Positions 60,014 through 64,000 of a stretch of DNA of 64,000 nucleotides are shown piece after piece. Source of the stretch: Butyricimonas sp. Marseille-P3923. Its GTDB lineage: Bacteria; Bacteroidota; Bacteroidia; Bacteroidales; Marinifilaceae. The number at the start of each line of letters is the position of its first letter. Positions within the stretch are counted from its first letter, which is position 1. Location of the stretch: contig NZ_FXXL01000007.1 in the NCBI RefSeq assembly GCF_900184685.1, forward strand, positions 806,001-870,000, written 5' to 3'. The translations under genes and the position numbers were made by a program. The notes below the pieces were generated by a model. That model worked only from the letters and a program-made list of their open reading frames with translations, did no database searches and was not told the origin of the DNA.

Positions 60014-61396
60014 ATGAAAAGAGTTACAATATACACCCTCAGTCTAGGGGCCTTGCTAAGTAGCTGTAACATCTACAAGCAATACAATCGCCCTGAAGTA
60101 GATGTTCAAGGCTTGTATCGTGATCCCGTTTCCGTGACGGACACCTTGACTACAGACACGACAAACATGGGTAATCTACCGTGGGAAGAAGTGTTCACGG
60201 ACCCTCAATTACAACAATTGATCCGGTTAGGTCTGGAACAAAACAGCGATCTCCAGACAGCCGTGCTGAAAGTGAAAGAAGCAGAGGCAGGCTTAATGTC
60301 CTCCCGTCTGGCATACTTACCTTCCTTGGGATTATCTCCCCAAGGAACGGTGAGCAGTTTTGATAAAGCGAAAGCCTCACAAACCTATACCCTACCGGTA
60401 GTTTCCAGTTGGGAAATAGACCTGTTCGGAAGATTATTAAATGCCAAACGAGGTGCTAAAGTCACGTTACTACAAAGTGAAGCGTATAAACAAGCGGTTC
60501 AGACACAAGTTATTTCCGCTATCGCTAATGCTTATTACACGTTGTTGATGCTGGATAAACAACTGGCTATCACAGAAGAAACCGCGTTACTCTGGCAAAA
60601 AAGCGTGGAAACCATGAAAGCCATGAAAGAAGCCGGCATGGTAAACGAAGCCGCGATAGCACAAAGCGAAGCAAACAGTTACATGATTGCCGCTTCTATC
60701 CCCGATTTAAAGCAAAGCATCCGGGAAACGGAAAACTCGTTGTCCCTCCTGTTGAAACAAGCCCCTCAAAGAATAGAAAGAGGCAAGTTGGAAGACCAAA
60801 ATCTGCCTACCTTGCTGAACGCGGGCGTTCCGGTTCAATTATTATCAAACCGCCCGGACGTGAAAGCGGCGGAAATGGCTCTCGCTTCCACTTTCTATAA
60901 CACGAATCAAGCTCGGGCGTCTTTCTACCCGCAATTAACGATCAACGGAACTCTGGGGTGGACAAACAATTCCGGAATGGGCATCGTTAATCCCGGTAAG
61001 ATGATCGCCACGGCAGTGGGGTCCCTCGCGCAACCGATTTTTAATAAAGGAGCCCTCACCGCACGGTTGAGGATTGCCAAAGCACAGCAGGAAGAGGCCA
61101 TGATCAATTTCGAACAAAGTCTGTTGAACGCCGGAAGCGAAGTTAGTAACGCCCTCACTCAATACCAGACGGCACAGGACAAAATCATCCAACGGGAAAA
61201 ACAAATATTTTCTTTGGAAAAATCTGTCGATTACACGCAAGAATTACTAACTTTAGGGACGTCCACTTACTTGGAAGTATTAACAGCTCAACAATCCCTG
61301 CTAAGCGCTCAACTATCGGGAATATCCGATGAATTCCAGCGCATGCAGGCTGTCGTGAATTTGTACCACGCGTTAGGTGGCGGACGAACAGAATAA
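60014..61396 (+). CDS. Outer-membrane efflux channel (NodT/OprM family)
   Basis: 460 aa. The lipoprotein signal is MKRVTIYTLSLGALLSSC (Cys18). NLPWEEVFTDPQLQQLIRLGLEQNSDLQTAVLKVKEAEAG and the repeated second half (LLSNRPDVKAAEMALASTFYNTNQARASFYPQLTINGTLGW) are the two OEP repeats that form the trimeric tunnel. It completes the tripartite pump and starts 7 bases after the pump gene. Its stop is 20 bases before the start of the lpxA gene. Confidence 0.95.
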   Translation: MKRVTIYTLSLGALLSSCNIYKQYNRPEVDVQGLYRDPVSVTDTLTTDTTNMGNLPWEEVFTDPQLQQLIRLGLEQNSDLQTAVLKVKEAEAGLMSSRLAYLPSLGLSPQGTVSSFDKAKASQTYTLPVVSSWEIDLFGRLLNAKRGAKVTLLQSEAYKQAVQTQVISAIANAYYTLLMLDKQLAITEETALLWQKSVETMKAMKEAGMVNEAAIAQSEANSYMIAASIPDLKQSIRETENSLSLLLKQAPQRIERGKLEDQNLPTLLNAGVPVQLLSNRPDVKAAEMALASTFYNTNQARASFYPQLTINGTLGWTNNSGMGIVNPGKMIATAVGSLAQPIFNKGALTARLRIAKAQQEEAMINFEQSLLNAGSEVSNALTQYQTAQDKIIQREKQIFSLEKSVDYTQELLTLGTSTYLEVLTAQQSLLSAQLSGISDEFQRMQAVVNLYHALGGGRTE

Positions 61397-61415
61397 ACCT
61401 CAAAAACATACAGAT

Positions 61416-62195
61416 ATGATTAGTCCATTAGCTTATGTTGATCCAAACGCGAAAATAGGAAAGAACGTGACCGTTCATCCTTTCGCCTACATTGATAATA
61501 ATGTAGAGATCGGTGACAATTGCACGATTATGCCTTATGCCAGCGTGCTAAGCGGCACCCGCATGGGTGAAAACAACACGATTTATCATGGAGCCATTAT
61601 CGGTGCCACTCCACAGGATTTCAAATTCAAGGGTGATGACACGATCCTGCGAATCGGTAACAACAATACCATCCGTGAAAAAGTTATCATCAACCGGGGA
61701 ACGAACACCACGGATTGCACCATCATTGGAGATGGCAATTTCCTTCTGGAAGGTGTCCATCTGGCACATGACACTCATCTGGGAAATACCTGTGTTATCG
61801 GCAACGGGGCAAAAACCGCCGGGAACTGTGTCATTGAAGATTGTGTCATTCTCGGTAGCGGCGTGATCGTGAAACACGGATGCCGTGTCGGGACATGGGC
61901 TTTCATCAAAGACGGTTGTCGGGCAAATAAAGATGTGCCCCCTTATATCGTGGCAGCACATAACCCGATCAGCTATTACGGGATAAATGCGACCATCCTG
62001 CGTAAAGAGGATGCGTTGAACGAAAATATCATCGACGACATCGCGAAAGCGTATCGCCAGATATACCAATGTAGTACCAGCCTTGAAAACGCGTTGATAA
62101 GAATCAAGGAAACCATATCCATTGGTCCGGAAATTCAGAAAATCATTGATTTTCTGGAAAGTTCCACGAAAGGAATCATTGGAGTCTCGATGTAA
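61416..62195 (+). CDS. lpxA: Acyl-ACP--UDP-N-acetylglucosamine O-acyltransferase
   Basis: 259 aa from the ATG at 61416, the normal LpxA length; an earlier start would overlap the efflux gene. It begins MISPLAYVDPNAKIGKNVTVHPFAYIDNNVEIGDNCTI, followed by hexapeptide repeats. The catalytic His is in LEGVHLAHDTHLGNTCVIGN, and TPQDFKFKGDDTILRIGNNNTIREKVIINRGT holds the substrate-binding block. A C-terminal helical domain starts at about 185. It puts the first acyl chain on UDP-GlcNAc for lipid A. It is separated from other lpx genes and sits at the end of an efflux operon, so it could be a second copy; this cannot be judged from the window. Confidence 0.9.
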   Translation: MISPLAYVDPNAKIGKNVTVHPFAYIDNNVEIGDNCTIMPYASVLSGTRMGENNTIYHGAIIGATPQDFKFKGDDTILRIGNNNTIREKVIINRGTNTTDCTIIGDGNFLLEGVHLAHDTHLGNTCVIGNGAKTAGNCVIEDCVILGSGVIVKHGCRVGTWAFIKDGCRANKDVPPYIVAAHNPISYYGINATILRKEDALNENIIDDIAKAYRQIYQCSTSLENALIRIKETISIGPEIQKIIDFLESSTKGIIGVSM

Positions 62196-62223
62196 CTACA
62201 TAGAAGCAAAATACAGTTCCGAG

Positions 62224-62253
62224 AATCTCCTCCTCTACAGGGGGAGATTTTTT
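62224..62253 (+). terminator. Terminator after lpxA
   Basis: AATCTCCTCC pairs with GGGGGAGATT with one T-G pair (62224-62249), followed by a T-run. It ends the efflux-lpxA operon. Confidence 0.8.
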
Positions 62254-62265
62254 ATTGAATACAAT

Positions 62266-62296
62266 AAAAAAAGAGATTGAACTTTCAATCTCTTTT
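62266..62296 (-). terminator. Terminator of initiator tRNA copy 2
   Basis: AAAAGAGATTGAA (62269-62281) pairs with TTCAATCTCTTTT (62284-62296). On the minus strand a T-run follows. It is six bases from the tRNA. Confidence 0.8.
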
Positions 62297-62301
62297 CCTT
62301 G

Positions 62302-62374
<73 letters not shown>

Positions 62375-62407
62375 ATGTTCATCAAAACATTTCCTGTTTT
62401 GCGAGTG

Positions 62408-62439
62408 CAAAGATAGTGTTTCTTATATTCACTTCCAAA
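62408..62439 (-). promoter_or_regulatory. Promoter of initiator tRNA copy 2
   Basis: On the minus strand TTTG (62436-62439), 20 bases, TATCTTTG (62408-62415). This is an exact consensus match. The region between it and the tRNA is closely similar to copy 1. Confidence 0.8.
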
Positions 62440-62500
62440 TAATGAAACAACAAATATCCCCCTTTTCCTCTAAAACGTCACAAAAAAGTAATAAAATTCC

Positions 62501-62531
62501 TTTGCTATTCTAAAATAAAATCTCAATTTTG
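62501..62531 (+). promoter_or_regulatory. Promoter of the DUF5723 gene
   Basis: TTTG (62501-62504), 19 bases, CAATTTTG (62524-62531; C in place of the first T). The transcript starts near 62538, after the first in-frame ATG at 62529, so translation starts at 62577. Confidence 0.6.
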
Positions 62532-62576
62532 CATAAGGAAATTATCAATATTGCATATTTAAAAGGACACTTATTT

Positions 62577-63977
62577 ATGAAAAAAAGTTTCAAATTGCTG
62601 AAAGCAGCTTGTGTGGTGGGCTTGCTGACAGTTTTAGGGGTCACGAACGGGTACGCTCAAGGGCTTCGTACTTCCTATTTTATGGACAACGTTCCGGCGA
62701 GATTAAAAATGAATCCGGCTTTACAACCCGCCAGAGGATATTTCAATATTCCGGCCATTGGAGCGTTAGGGTTATCCATTTCTTCCAACAAACTATCTAT
62801 CGATGATTTCGTGGATATCATCGAAAACAAAAACGGCTTCCTCGAAAGTGACAAGTTCATGAATCGTTTGGATAGCAAAAACACGATGAACATTGATTTC
62901 ACGACCGATATCCTTTCTTTCGGTTTTTATAGTGGTAAAGGATTTTGGACTGTCAATCTGGGAGCGAGAGCGATTGTCAGTGCTTCTATCCCGAAAACGA
63001 TGTTCGAATTTGCCCGTTACGCGGAAATAGATTTAGGACAAGAATACGATATCAGGAACATGGAACTCCATGCCGATGTCTTCTCTGAAATCGGCTTGGG
63101 ATATTCCCGTCCGGTGACAGACAAACTGAATATCGGGGGACGCTTCAAAGTATTAGTAGGTGTAGGTAACCTTGATGCCAAAATAGACAAAATCTACGTG
63201 AATGCAGGTTCCGACATGCAAAAATGGGAAGTTACCACGAAAGGAAAATTGGAAGCATCCATGAAAGGCTTGAAACTTGAGTATGATTCAGAACACGAGT
63301 ATATCAATGATATTGATATCGATTCACCGGGAATTTCCGGTTTCGGATTCGGCATTGACTTGGGTGCAAGCTACAAAATATTAAACAACCTGACCGTTTC
63401 AGCCGCTATTTTGGATTTAGGTTTTATCAATTGGTCTAAGTCACATACCACGATAGCCACGACCGAAGGTTCACATACTTATGGAGAAATCATAGGTTCC
63501 ATTAACCCGGACGATTATGATCCGAACGACTGGGAAAATATCAATCCCGATGATTACGAAAACTACATTAGTAACACGGACATCTTCGACCTTGATTTGA
63601 TCCAATTCCAAGAAGGTGAAGCCAAAAGCCGTAAAACGACACTTCGTTCTACCTTAAACATCGGTGCAGAGATCACGTTACTGAACAACAAACTCGGTTT
63701 CGGTGTCCTCTCCTCCACTCAATTCACCCTTCCGAGTTCTTATTCTGAATTAACAGTTTCGGCGAACTATCGTCCGAGAAACTGGTTCGGAGCCACGTTG
63801 AGTTATTCATTCCTGCATAGTGAATTCAAAACCGTGGGTATCGGTCTGAAATTAGGTCCCATCTTCATCGGTTCCGACTATTTAATGACGAAGGCCCCGG
63901 GCGATGCAAACCGTGCAAACGCTTATATCGGATGCAGCATCCCTCTCGGTAAAAAAAGACTTGATTATAGAAGATAA
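62577..63977 (+). CDS. DUF5723 family outer-membrane-type protein
   Basis: 466 aa from the ATG at 62577. MKKSFKLLKAACVVGLLTVLGVTNGYAQ is a signal peptide. The mature protein starts GLRTSYFMDNVPARLKMNPALQPARGYFNIPAIGALGLSISSNKLSIDDFV. This resembles the Bacteroidales DUF5723 family, with an N-x-A-x-x-P opening also found in PorV/FadL-like barrels. Alternating strands continue to the end (FGATLSYSFLHSEFKTVGIGLKLGPIFIGSDYLM). It is probably an outer-membrane beta-barrel of unknown cargo. An acidic stretch (NPDDYDPNDWENINPDDYENY, about residues 310-332) forms a likely surface loop. Complete within the window. Confidence 0.85.
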   Translation: MKKSFKLLKAACVVGLLTVLGVTNGYAQGLRTSYFMDNVPARLKMNPALQPARGYFNIPAIGALGLSISSNKLSIDDFVDIIENKNGFLESDKFMNRLDSKNTMNIDFTTDILSFGFYSGKGFWTVNLGARAIVSASIPKTMFEFARYAEIDLGQEYDIRNMELHADVFSEIGLGYSRPVTDKLNIGGRFKVLVGVGNLDAKIDKIYVNAGSDMQKWEVTTKGKLEASMKGLKLEYDSEHEYINDIDIDSPGISGFGFGIDLGASYKILNNLTVSAAILDLGFINWSKSHTTIATTEGSHTYGEIIGSINPDDYDPNDWENINPDDYENYISNTDIFDLDLIQFQEGEAKSRKTTLRSTLNIGAEITLLNNKLGFGVLSSTQFTLPSSYSELTVSANYRPRNWFGATLSYSFLHSEFKTVGIGLKLGPIFIGSDYLMTKAPGDANRANAYIGCSIPLGKKRLDYRR

Positions 63978-64000
63978 AAGAAAAAAGGCTAAAAAACACG

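Overview
The window looks like chromosome from a gut Bacteroidales, probably the Odoribacteraceae/Butyricimonas group. That placement is an inference. It rests on SusC/SusD outer-membrane pairs with an ECF sigma/FecR system, a UpxY-led capsule locus, many Bacteroidetes-type promoters (TTTG, about 19-20 nt, TAnnTTTG) and Bacteroidetes-style lipoprotein signals. There are no rRNA genes, CRISPR arrays, transposases or phage genes.

Region 1 (1-21472, all on the minus strand) is a capsular polysaccharide locus read right to left. It starts with the antiterminator upxY and a possible upxZ-like gene. The export and control genes wza and wzc and a CpsB-type phosphatase follow, then a uronic-acid sugar pair (tviB/tviC type). 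The remainder is an AT-rich serotype-specific block: O-acyltransferase, Wzx flippase, EpsG-type polymerase, two paralogous NodB-like proteins flanking a TupA-like ATP-grasp protein, three glycosyltransferases, UDP-glucose dehydrogenase, an initiating sugar transferase, a PglD/NeuD-like acyltransferase and the 5' end of a ketoacyl-ACP synthase III that leaves the window. The gene content suggests an acidic, acyl-decorated polymer, possibly carrying amino acids.

Region 2 (21473-36154) has a 580-base capsule leader, then a MATE exporter translationally coupled to a very large protein with three CbxX/SpoVK-type AAA+ modules. A Dabb protein, a tripartite HipB/HipS/HipT-like toxin-antitoxin operon, two tRNA-Gly genes and a small heat-shock protein follow. 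Next are a gamma-carbonic anhydrase, ribulose-phosphate epimerase, an FtsE-like ATPase, a tricorn-like protease and a SPOR lipoprotein.

Region 3 (36155-46557) is a SusC/SusD nutrient-uptake locus. Its ECF sigma gene sits at one end on the plus strand. FecR, SusC, SusD, DUF4843, a PKD-like lipoprotein and a frameshifted DUF4369/TlpA gene are on the minus strand. The most striking signal of the window lies just before the sigma gene: a perfect 20-bp inverted repeat encloses 125 bp holding a good promoter element that points away from the sigma gene, the layout of an invertible promoter in the OFF state. A close relative (18/20) of the same 20-mer lies in the capsule leader, beside another promoter that points away from its locus.

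Region 4 (46558-64000) holds an S9 peptidase, a CYTH protein, transketolase, and two identical initiator tRNA genes in inverted orientation 9.7 kb apart. Between the tRNAs are two AT-rich genes of unknown function, a GNAT acetyltransferase, a complete RND efflux operon and an lpxA gene. A DUF5723 protein closes the window.
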